Positions 32,301-41,000 of a stretch of 64,000 bases of DNA are shown piece after piece; position 1 is the first letter of the stretch; the number at the start of each line of letters is the position of its first letter. Both the position numbers and the translations under genes were made by a program. This DNA is from Sarcocystis neurona. Lineage: Eukaryota > Apicomplexa > Conoidasida > Eucoccidiorida > Sarcocystidae. Where the stretch lies: contig KL647299.1 of assembly GCA_000727475.1 (NCBI GenBank), positions 1,098,095 through 1,162,094 on the forward strand, in the 5' to 3' direction. Below the pieces are notes generated by a model. The model had not been told where the DNA came from, did not search any database, and worked only from the letters and a program-made list of their open reading frames with translations.

Positions 32301-35210
32301 GCAGGAGAGGCCGCAGCTGCTGCTGCCGTGGCAGGCGGGCAGACGCAGCTCCCCCAGCAGCAGACGGAGAGCAGTAGATAACGCCTTCCATTGCGGACGT
32401 CTCCTCTGGCAGTGCGGCTTTTCCGTTCTGCAGCAGCTGCTGTGTGGCGTCGCGCTCTTCGAAACTCATGTTGCTGCTATTCCTGCGTGCGCTCCTGCAC
32501 CGCTTCGGCTCTCGTGAAGCCGGCCGTCGCCACGTCTCTGCTGCTGCACGAGCGTTGTCTACACGTGGAAGCGTCTGCTGCAGCGGCGAAAACAGCGAAG
32601 CCGTCTCACCCGTCGACGCAGCAACGCGCCGAACCCCAGCAGCAGCAGCGTCGCAAGAAGCAGCAACAGCAGGGCGGGGAGGCACGCGGCGGCCGTCCCC
32701 GGAAGCCGCGGGAGGCGCAGCAACAGCAGACGGAGACGAGGACGAGAGAGGGGGAGCAGAGGACAGCGGCTGCGCGAGCGACGCCGCACGTAGGAAGGCC
32801 TTCGTGAGCAGCAGCAGCGGCGCGTCTGCATGCGTGCGGAGCCGCGGCTCGGCGTAGAAGAGGGAGAAAACAGAAGAAACCGTAAAGATGGCGAACTCGA
32901 TCCAGCACGTCTTCTGCCCTCTGTATACGCACAAACGAACAAACACACAGCACAGTGTTATGAAACTACGCTGTGCGCCTGAGCCGCGTCCCGTAGAGAG
33001 GAAGCCGCGCACAAGGCGTTGGTGATGGACAGACAGGAAGCAGCGGAACACTCAGGAGGAGCCGATGGGAAGGGAATGTGGGAAGAAACCAGGAAGCACG
33101 TGGAACACATCACAGGCAAAAGACGGCGAAGAACAGAAAAGAGACAGGCTCACGCCAAGACGCAGAGGAAGCGTCTTCACAAGGTGATACGTGCAGGACC
33201 AACGTCACCCGCAGCAAGCACGTGTCTTCTACAAAAAGAAAGTCAGAGATACGGATGCGAAAAGAGAGCAAAACCAGGACGCATGCAACAGAGTTTCTGC
33301 AGTCCTGCTTCCGCACTACACAGTTTTCCATATATATTGACTACATAGGTGTCTGCGTATACAGGAGTGCACACACGGGTATGTGTATCACATATACGTG
33401 TACGGATCCACGCATATATACACGTGTGTGTGTAGAGGTATAAGTATATGTATGCACGTACGTCTGTATATATATATATATACGTATATGCGTGAAGCTT
33501 TAGGTAGCGCAGAGAAACAAGGGACGTACATATCTGCGGTGTCAAGGTTGTCTTCCTTCAAGAAAGAAAGATTTCTCGTGCTCCGTCCGATCTCCTCTGT
33601 CTCCGCTTGTGCCACAGCAGGAGCAACCCCATCACTCGAAGCGGCGCACTCTCCCCCTCTTGGCTGCACCCGTGGCGCCGCGCGGTTCCACACCCTCTCG
33701 CTCAATGCCAGCGCCACCAGCAACACGTCCTGCATCCAACAGCAGGGGCACGCCCAGCAGCAGCAGCAGCCGACACGGGAGCGGCAGCAGCGCACACGGG
33801 AGCAGCAGCAGCACACACCACGGCTGCATCACAACGAGCAGCCCCACGGAGATACCGGCAGTACGGACGGCTACGGCAGCAGCGGAGCTCTTGAGGCAGC
33901 AGCATCTACAGCAGTAGCGTTGGCTACACTTCCCTGGCACCAGTGACGGTCGCGCCTCCTCGGCAGCCAGAGCATTTTCTTCACAACCGCAGGGCCACAG
34001 CAACAGCAGTGGCAAAGTTGACCATATGGTCCTGTGTGTCAGTCACGAACCTGCCGCGACCCCGCTGAAGATCAAGTCGAGAATGCCACATGCAATATTC
34101 CATGCAACCGCACGCCCTCTATGCGCTGTGTTGTCTACTTCACAAGAAACATATCCCCGATCATCTTCTAAGATGACGTGCACAACACTCCCTGCTGCTC
34201 CCGCTGCCACGCCTCCGACTAAAGGCGGCTCTTGTTGCGACGGAATTTCAGCTGCACGCTCCCCCCCCGCTTGTGTCCCTGGTGCAGCTGCTGCAGTCTT
34301 TGCTGAGAGACTTCGTCGAGTCGCCGCCTGCCTGCCGCCCACGCATCTCCTGCTGTTGCTGCGCCCGCTGCGATAATAAAAAGGCTAGCATTTCCTCGTG
34401 AACGCACGAACGCGCTCGCTCCCTTCTTCGTTTCTGTACTGCATCTGGCCTTTCTCCTCCCTCACTGTCGCTCTGTACATGCAGGGATCCCACAGCACAC
34501 CGGCACCTGCTGCTGCGACCCGCGAGGCGTCTCGGAGCCGCTTCTAACTGTAAGTTCTGCTGCTGCTCAGGGACCTCTTCTCCTGTCCAGGCTCTCAAGA
34601 TTCTCGTCGTCGAATCACTGTCCTTTCCCACCTGCCGCGGACTGCCTTCCGTTCTCCTGCTGCAGTGCTTCCGCACTGCTGTCCTTGTGCTATAGAATGC
34701 CGAGTCTGGATCCTGCTCTCGGCTGCCTGCTGCTCTCTGTCGTGCTGCTGCTGTCGCCTTCACTTGTTGTAGGGCCGCTGTGAATCCTCCTGCTGTCGCT
34801 GGTGCACTCGCTTCCGGTGGCGCTACTGCTGTACCTCCTACTACCGCTCCAGTTCCCGCTTCTGTGCTGCTGCTGCTGCTGTGGCTTCTGCTGCCGCCGG
34901 TGTGGCGTCCGCTGCTGCTGTCACGTGCTGAAGCTGCTCAGAGTGCCGCGGTTGCTGCGGTTGGCCGTCCTGCTGCGTGGCGGCCTCTCCTGCTGCTGCA
35001 AACACTCCTTCCGCCACCACAGACCTCCTGCTGCTGCCATAGAAGCGTGTCGTGTTGCTGCCGTGGCTGCTGCGCGCTAAAGCAGCTTACCCATGGGAAG
35101 TGAGAAGCAACCCAAGACAAGGCCGTACGTAGACGTCTGCCTTCTTCAGCGCGCCACGAAATTCCATCTTCTCCATATGTACGCCACAGCCAGTCGACTA
35201 GCAAAGTCAC
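27715..35210 (-). CDS. Large unidentified multi-exon protein, helix-rich with Q/A/S tracts
   Basis: I do not recognise this protein. Exons that join in phase are 35210-35091, [about 34760-34055, frameshifted], 33729-33530, 32920-31830, 31399-31209, 30410-30248, 30051-29985 and 29356-27715. The phase arithmetic works from 33729 to 27715 without a break. Non-repetitive parts are hydrophobic-helical: TLLVDWLWRTYGEDGISW, CWIEFAIFTVSSVFSLFYAE, SDWLRIAVEPSLASVLLDLL, RLAASALNVAVSYMCEDRLP and LRQFCDLLRVADLLHALK. This suggests an alpha-solenoid scaffold. Between them lie long glutamine, alanine and serine runs from CAG expansion. No start codon is seen: the first exon opens in phase 0 after GCATGCAG, so upstream exons must exist. 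No stop is fixed, since 27715 is a donor. It may be a gene of its own or the continuation of the Nup107-like gene. Confidence 0.6.
29985..30051 (-). CDS. Small exon of the unidentified gene
   Basis: A 67-nt exon between CTTTTTCAG and GTAAGG reading MHAALSSISETLQRGLPTFA. Only this frame joins both neighbours in phase. Confidence 0.6.
30248..30410 (-). CDS. Exon of the unidentified gene
   Basis: A 163-nt exon encoding VADAFGAEAGGALRLAASAL and NVAVSYMCEDRLPPSLCDVA. It has no triplet bias and reads like genuine protein. The splice sites CCAG and GTGTGC are only fair and were chosen by phase. Confidence 0.55.
30411..31208 (-). other. CAG-rich intron of the unidentified gene
   Basis: This interval is full of CAG/GCA triplets (30440-30620 especially) and has open frames on both strands in several registers. 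None joins the flanking exons in phase better than direct splicing from 31209 to 30410. Confidence 0.4.
31209..31399 (-). CDS. Exon of the unidentified gene
   Basis: A 191-nt exon after GTTTTCAG (phase 1 in, phase 0 out). It encodes LLGGQSWLLPMLTTFAATAP and LLLLKRYSRCGAGRSFLDSS. The donor GTGGGC is weak, but it is the only one that keeps phase with the next exon. Confidence 0.55.
31830..32920 (-). CDS. Long exon of the unidentified gene
   Basis: A 1091-nt exon from GTATACAG to GTACGT. It begins GQKTCWIEFAIFTVSSVFSL and continues through P/S/A-rich low-complexity sequence to MSFEERDATQQLLQNGK. Then come LLDLALCCLSAVNYLSLLGL, a QRRQQEQQQQR tract and SDWLRIAVEPSLASVLLDLL. The phase at both ends fits its neighbours. 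Confidence 0.7.
33530..33729 (-). CDS. Exon of the unidentified gene
   Basis: A 200-nt exon after GGATGCAG encoding DVLLVALALSERVWNRAAPR and FLKEDNLDTAD. It ends in phase 2 at GTACGT and joins exactly to the exon starting at 32920. Confidence 0.65.
34055..34760 (-). CDS. Exon region with an apparent frameshift
   Basis: Two frames follow each other without an intron. The upstream one contains DSAFYSTRTAVRKHCSRR and SCVHEEMLAFLLSQRAQQ and hits a stop just after a run of eight Cs (plus strand, 34261-34268). The downstream one begins at that same run and reads RAAEIPSQQEPPLVGG, then GSVVHVILEDDRGYVSCEVD and AVAWNIACGILDLIF. A one-base length error or indel in the C run would connect them. The exon ends are approximate. 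Confidence 0.55.
35091..35210 (-). CDS. Exon of the unidentified gene (VDWLWRTYGEDG)
   Basis: A 120-nt exon, phase 0 at both ends, between GCATGCAG and GTAAGC. It encodes TLLVDWLWRTYGEDGISWRA and LRTALSWVASHFPW. Lack of triplet repeats and clean splice sites make it one of the most convincing exons of this gene. Confidence 0.75.
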
Positions 35211-35950
35211 CTGCATGCAACGCAGCGACAGGGCACAAGCGTCTTCCTCTCCTTCTCACACATTTACATATATATATGTATGTATATATATCGATAGATA
35301 GATAGACGTATATATATATATATATACATATGCAGTATACACGCGTGTGTATATCTACAGAAGTTCACGGCTGAGTGTACATACGTCTGTGCGTAGACAC
35401 AGAACGCTAGAGCTCAATACGTCTACCGAAGCACTGGTTCACAGTCATAGCCCGCCACAGGTCCAGAACGTACAGAGAAGAATACAGAGAGAACAAGGAC
35501 TACATGTTCATACACGAATATGCATGTAGGTGTCGATAGAGCTACACAGACGCATCACGCTCCTATGTATGCAAACTGCTGCCAAGACGAGAAAAGGTCC
35601 AACCTGACGTGTAACGGCAATCCTGTGCTTCTCTCGGCATGTGTCTTCCTACGCAAATCTACATCCATGCCAGGCGGGGAGTTATTACCACTGCGCTATC
35701 TCTATGTGTGGACACGTACGCGCACACGGACGTACGTAAAGAGATGCGAAGCCACTCGCACGTGTGTGGACCCTGGGTTTCCACCCAGCTCTGCAGTTCA
35801 AGAAAAGGACGTCTGACGTTCACGGCGCCCGCCGCGCCGGCAGTCCACTACTGCTCGTGGAGCATCTTCCTGACGTGGCTCGGTGGAATGTACGCTCCAT
35901 TTGTTTTTGTAATTGCGCCCATGGATTCAGTGTCCAGGACTACCTGGCGC
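35211..35950. other. Intronic or intergenic sequence left of the NUMT
   Basis: Contains a TATATA/GATA tract (35265-35335) and CACGT/ACGTAC-rich sequence. No supported exon was seen. Sequence from about 35870 may already be mitochondrial, but I could not identify it. Confidence 0.4.
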
Positions 35951-35953
35951 TTA

Positions 35954-35992
35954 ATAACATGTAGTGGAGTTACAAATCGATTTACCAAAGCC
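35954..35992 (-). pseudogene. cob: Short cytochrome b fragment on the opposite strand
   Basis: Thirteen codons reading ALVNRFVTPLHVI, matching the NRFVTPLHIVPEWYF motif that normally follows the segment at 36442-36615. It is on the minus strand and runs straight into the rRNA fragment, which marks a junction of two mitochondrial pieces. Confidence 0.75.
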
Positions 35993-36007
35993 GGTAAGTG
36001 CTTTTTT

Positions 36008-36180
36008 GGCAGATAGGGAACAAACTGTCTCAAGACGTGCGTGACCCAGCTCACGTATTACATCTTACGGTGAACTACCGTTCCTAATTGAATATTATTC
36101 AACAACAAGGGAGTAATGAGCCGACGTGGAGGTGTTGATATAATCCGAGGATATGAACTCCCAATAAAACCATAACTTCG
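36008..36180 (-). pseudogene. Mitochondrial large-subunit rRNA fragment (domain V) in the NUMT
   Basis: On the minus strand the sequence contains GGGAGTTCATATC, CACCTCCACGTCGGCTCAT, GTGAGCTGGGT and GAGACAGTTTGTTCCCTATC. These match in order the peptidyl-transferase-centre part of 23S rRNA (AGAGTTCATATCGAC, CACCTCGATGTCGGCTCAT, GCGAGCTGGGTTTAGAACG, GAGACAGTTCGGTCCCTATC). Apicomplexan mitochondrial rRNA is encoded as such short pieces. Confidence 0.85.
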
Positions 36181-36755
36181 TAGTAAAAATGGTTTGTGTC
36201 TAAAAACATATATAGTTTGGGCATTTACACACAACCTTGTATCTGGCTAGTCTGTGTCTCTCAATAACTAACTGAGTGCTCGTGCGATGATTTCCATGAA
36301 GTGAGTAACATATTGGATTCTCTTCGCTCCCTCATGTGTTTATAGAAATTTGTCTGTGCTTGTCAAGTTCCTGATATATAGTTCTCTCACAGCTTACTTT
36401 GGTTCAGACGAAATGAGTTCTCTGTTGGTGATAAACCACGTTCTACTATACTACATTTAAATGGTTCTAGTAATCCCGTCGGTATAGATACTCCTTTAAA
36501 AGTACCTTTCTATCCTCGTATGCGTATGACCGATGGCAAAGGATTAAGCTACATGATATTACTTCTGTTTCTTCAAGTAGGCTTTGGATGGGTAGAATTA
36601 AGGCAGGCAAAGAATTTATACATTTTGTATTACATTTTATTTATTTACTCTTTTTTACGTGACGAGCGGTCTGTTTAAGACTAGTTTTACTGCGCCTTGA
36701 TCTGTTCAGACCAAATGAAGTCGGGAACGATAGTTCACCGTAAGATGTAATACGT
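36053..36755. repeat. 32-bp inverted repeat inside the NUMT
   Basis: Bases 36053-36084 recur as the reverse complement at 36724-36755 with one mismatch. The shared core is ACGTATTACATCTTACGG followed by TGAACTA. The left copy is part of the LSU rRNA fragment, so the right copy is a second, oppositely oriented scrap of the same rRNA. Confidence 0.85.
36442..36615 (+). pseudogene. cob: Cytochrome b fragment (C-terminal-half part) in the NUMT
   Basis: Reads ILHLNGSSNPVGIDTPLKVP and FYPRMRMTD, then YMILLLFLQVGFGWVEL. LHLNGSSNPxG is the cytochrome b motif that normally follows the RFFVLHF segment, which here lies 700 bp to the right. The gene order is therefore broken. Confidence 0.92.
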
Positions 36756-37274
36756 AACCGTATAAGGATTAACTATGTCCAGATACAAAACAGGTGCCAG
36801 GCCAATAATGATCCAGTCTACGGATTCCGTATTCAATGTCATAAGACTAGAACTCAATGGAGGATAACTGTACTCAGTAGGCTAGTATTTGTATAATATA
36901 TTTCCCGAGCACTATAAAGCAATACAAATAAGAATCCGAATAATAAAGGATTTAAGATCCAACCTAAATTAAATAATCTTAAACTAGTTAGCGTCTAACA
37001 AAAGATTAATAAATAGCTACTCTCTAATTCCAAGGGTATATGTATGCTTGGAAGCTGTAGTCATTAAAAGATCATCGATATTCACGGTATGCTCCTGAGA
37101 GACAAGGTTGTACAGTAGGTTAATCACAATGCCCAAGGAAGAGTACTGGACTGGATACCCAGGGAACTGTGCTCCCTACTCTAATCATATTAGGCATCGG
37201 AGTACCAACTACACTAAATATAGCGCCGGTAATGATGCACATTCCCGCAATTTCTTTATGATTGTTGTACGCCA
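36756..37274. other. NUMT sequence not assigned to a gene
   Basis: AT-rich sequence between two cytochrome b pieces. It is probably further mitochondrial rRNA fragments and short coding scraps (for example around 36770-36830 and 37040-37110), but I could not name them with confidence. Confidence 0.5.
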
Positions 37275-37483
37275 GGAATTACAAGTGCTACCGCTTTCCT
37301 CGGTTATGTATTCCCATGGGGACAGATGAGTTTTTGGGGTGCTACAGTAATTACTAATCTACTGTCTCCAGTCCCATACTTAGTACCTTGGATACTAGGG
37401 GGATACTATGTATCTGACGTTACACTAAAACGATTCTTTGTATTACATTTTGTATTGCCATCCGTTGGATGTATATACGGTGC
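37275..37483 (+). pseudogene. cob: Cytochrome b fragment (central part) in the NUMT
   Basis: In one open frame this reads [20 protein letters not shown], then [20 protein letters not shown] and [19 protein letters not shown]. These are the conserved [18 protein letters not shown] region with the quinone-site surroundings and the RFFxLHFxLP motif of apicomplexan cytochrome b. Both ends stop abruptly. The sequence upstream of 37275 does not continue the gene in frame. Confidence 0.92.
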
Positions 37484-37796
37484 GATCGTACCGTAACACG
37501 CGTGCACAGCGCGGACCACGGGGACGTACACAAAAACGATCGAGGCACGCGCTCTATATGCCGGAGGCTACCTCGTTGGTGCGCGTGCGGCCTCCTCATA
37601 CCAGCCTTCCTCGCCACAAAAATCGTCCTCTGCACCTGTGTCTAGTAGGCCGAGGCGACACACGCGTTTCTATGTGTTCCCGCCGTCACCACCGAATTTA
37701 AGCCGAGGCAGCTGCTGACGATGCCGCGACTGTGAAGAAGACGCACACGCGGTGGGGAAAAGAGCGTAGTACGGCTGCAGTCGCGGTGCTGCTTAC

Positions 37797-38061
37797 GCGT
37801 TTGAAAGTGGAGAGATGGCAAGCGAACTCCACGACTCTCCTGCTCTGTAGGACTTCTCCCGCCTCCATTTGCTGCAGCAGCTGCGCTACAAAAGTGCTGC
37901 AGCAAAACACCAGATGCGCGCGCAGCCGGATGGTGTCCACCGGAGACCCCCACAGCACCGCGGCGCTCAACAGCAGCCGCGCAGACCAAGCCGCAGCGAC
38001 ACGGACGTAGCGGCCAGACACACGGGGACAAGCAGCAACCTCCAAGAACGAGCAGCAACAG
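37797..38061 (-). CDS. Nup107-like gene, last recognised exon
   Basis: A 265-nt exon from CGACGTAG to GTAAGC. It encodes FLEVAACPRVSGRYVRVAAA, SPVDTIRLRAHLVFCCSTFV and AQLLQQMEAGEVLQSRRVVE. It fits the Nup107 C-terminal helix pair ([21 protein letters not shown]...). The final Nup107 helix should follow in another exon that I could not place. Confidence 0.6.
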
Positions 38062-41000
38062 CTACGTCGCAGCGTGAAAGGAAAAACAGCACGGCAGAAA
38101 AGCAGCCGCAGGCAGCGTGAGGGAGGCAGCAGAGGGTGCAACACGAATGCAACGGGAGAAACAAATCCGGCCTTATACAGACCGAAGTAACGACGTACGA
38201 GCGGCAGCAACACGCCAAAACCAGCAGCACACAGAATCCAGCAGACGGGCATGACGTGCGGCGGTTGACAGGGAAACCGCTCGGTAAGAAGAAGCAGCAG
38301 GGAGAAGGCTGCCGATACTACCAAAGCAGCACAGAAGAAACAGCTGCAGCAGCGCGCAGCAGCGCGAAAAACCGCGACGCACAGGAAGCAGCAGCACCTG
38401 GATAAGCTTAAGAAGCAGCACGCGTGTCCTCCCAGCAGGCAGCCGCACAGAGAAGGCATGCGTGGTAGCAGCAGCAGCGCCACGAAGAAACAGCCAGACG
38501 GGTGCATCGCCGGGGCTTGGAGAAACTGCAGCAGCAGCCGGAGACGCGCGACGTTACGAGCGAACAGACCCATCCCAGCAACACCAACGTCCTGGCATCC
38601 TGCGCCGACACACGGCAGCGTACAACTTGTGTATGCGGTCACAAGCCACTGAGCTGCTATTACGCAGTGCGAGCAGCAGCTGCAGCAGGACGAAACGGCC
38701 CAGCATGAGGCGACATCGAAAGAGCTGCCCTGGAAGAGCAGAACTGAGAAACAGCAGCCCTCACACCAGATGGTGACGCGTGTCCTTACCCTACAAGTGC
38801 GTCGGTGTCTCGGAGCGACAGAAGGCCTCGCAGCTGCCCGCGGTGCTGCAGCAGGCTTCGGCGCTGGAGCTCAAAGCGCATGCAGAGGGGAGCCGGAGAC
38901 GGCGCAGCAGCCCAAGGCAAGGCGTCGGCCGCACAACCCGCAGTCGCCTCTGAGCCAGGACGGCCGGCAGGGGCCGCAGCGGCGGGCAGCAGCCCGTGCA
39001 GCAGCAAGGTTTCGTCCGCGGCACTCAAAGCTGCTGCGACTGCAGAGATGGGGCCCGGGGAGGGAGGCAGCAGCGACGGCAGGTAGGAGAAAAGACCCAG
39101 AGCAGGTGGGTCGCTCGCAGCAGCCGTGCCAGGCAGCAGCAGCGGCCGCAGCAGGTCGTGATGCAAAACTGCTAGAAGTGCGGCGAATTCCTGCAACGAC
39201 GGAGACGCCGTCGCCACCACCCTGCAGCCAGCAACGCAGCAATGTCAGCACACGGGCAGGAGCTGCATCAGCAGCAACGCTACCGCGGGAGCATCAGCAG
39301 CAGCAACAGCAACGACGCAAGACGAGCAGCGCTTCGGCACAGCAGCACCCGGAACAGCACGGCCGCAGCAGTGGTAGTGACAGCGCCGTAGCAGGGGAAA
39401 CGAGGCGTCGTTGGTCATTAGAGTCGCCTGTGCGGCGCACAACGGGTGTTGCAGCTCGTTCATCCGGACACGCGCAAGACGCTTTCCTAACCACATCAAT
39501 GGCAGCAGTACGCGTCGACTCCTGCAGTTCCTCTACGTGGAAACAAAAGCAGGCGGATGCAGTGTCTTCGCTTCCCCCGTGACGCTGGACGAGGCGCGCA
39601 CAAACAGCTCCGAAAGTTGCTGCGGCTGCTGGTGCTGCAGCAGCAGCCCGCTTCTAAGGCGGCAAGAAGCAGCCGCACGTCAAAAACACACGAAGCAGGA
39701 GCACCAACAGCAACGTAAACGTCACCACCGATACGCAGCAGTACCAGGAAAAGAGGTGTGAAGCAGCTCTGCTTGTCGGTCAGATAGTTGCAGCACTAGC
39801 TTACTCTGCTATCGCCGCAGCCCGGCAAACCGCGCCGGCAGCAGGTCGTCCGTAGCAACACCAAACGCAGTAACACACGCAGTAGCTGCCTCGTCAAATT
39901 AAAAGCCAGCACGCAGACATGGTAGCTCTAAGCACTAGTGGCGCAGCAGAAGCAGCAGCAGAGGTAGCAGCCGCGGTGCAGCAGAAGCAGCAGCAGCAGC
40001 AGTGGGGCCAAAGCAGCAGGAGCGGTGCAGCAGAAGCAGCAGCAGCAGTGCGGCCAAAGCAGCAGGAGCAGTGCAGCAGAAGCAGCAGCAGCAGCACCAG
40101 AAAAGGCGAAGGAGTTGCAGGGGGGATAAGTACGGAGCTGTTACTTACCGCAGACGGCCTCTTCTCGCAGGTAGGGCAATATGCGCGCCTTCCGTTGCGA
40201 TGCGCTGCAGCAGAGAATTCGCCCTCCGCGCACAAGAGAAGTCCCGCTGCTTCGCTGCACCTCGAGCTGCTTCAGCAGCGCTGCTGCTACGTGCTGCAGC
40301 AGCACAAACGCGTGCGTCTGTCACCTCACCTGAGGCGTCAGGGAAGTAGAGGGCTGCGTGCTGCACGCGAGGCTCCTCTACCTCTTCTCCTGTAAACGCG
40401 TCGACCAAACATGCGCACTGAGCAGCAGCAGCGCGCCACATAGCCGGTGCTCCTGCTCCTGCAGCTGCTGCTGCCCCTGCTGTAGCTGCAGCTGGAACAC
40501 CATAGTTTGGTTCTTCAGTTGCCGCAGGAACACGCGGAACCTGCGTGGATGCTGCAGCAGACCGCTGAAGCTTCGCGTGCGTTGACGCTGCATAGTCGAG
40601 CAAGAGCTGCCGCAGCGCCAGGCTGCTGCTGCTCTCCAGGAAAGAGCCGGCCAGTAGCAGCTGCAGCAGCCGCACCTCGTCCTCCGCCTCTGCTTCAACA
40701 CGCGCGTGCACCGCTGCATCCGTCACAAACGGCCGCAGCAGCAAGGGCAGGTCCTGCGGGCAGACAGCAAAAAAAGGCAGACTTCCACATACACATATAT
40801 GCATATATACAGTCACGTACGCAAACACAGACAAGAGGCATACATACACAGACACGCACGTGATATACGTACACACATAGGTGTACGCATACGCATGCGC
40901 ACGTACACATCTGTCTACCCGCTTCTGTTGCCACTGTTGTCGAACAACAACGGCAGTCGAGAGCTAAACTACTCTTGTGTGTAGCCCCTTTTACTCCCCC

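Larger units (their letters stand above)
35954..37483. other. NUMT: rearranged nuclear copy of mitochondrial DNA
   Basis: About 1.5 kb of AT-rich sequence unlike its flanks. It contains three separate cytochrome b pieces and one large-subunit rRNA fragment, in an order and orientation not found in a working mitochondrial genome. The cytochrome b segment that belongs upstream lies to the right of the one that belongs downstream, and a third piece is on the other strand. No CAG tracts occur inside. Coccidian mitochondrial genomes encode only cox1, cox3, cob and fragmented rRNAs, so this content fits. The pieces are not functional genes here. Confidence 0.9.

Noticed and set aside
35848..36054. 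Minus-strand 68-codon frame as a small protein gene
   Set aside because: Most of it is the mitochondrial LSU rRNA fragment and a cytochrome b scrap read through; it is not a nuclear gene.
37108..37329. Plus-strand 73-codon frame starting MYSRLITMPKEEYW
   Set aside because: Its 3' half is cytochrome b read in the wrong frame; the start lies in unassigned NUMT sequence.
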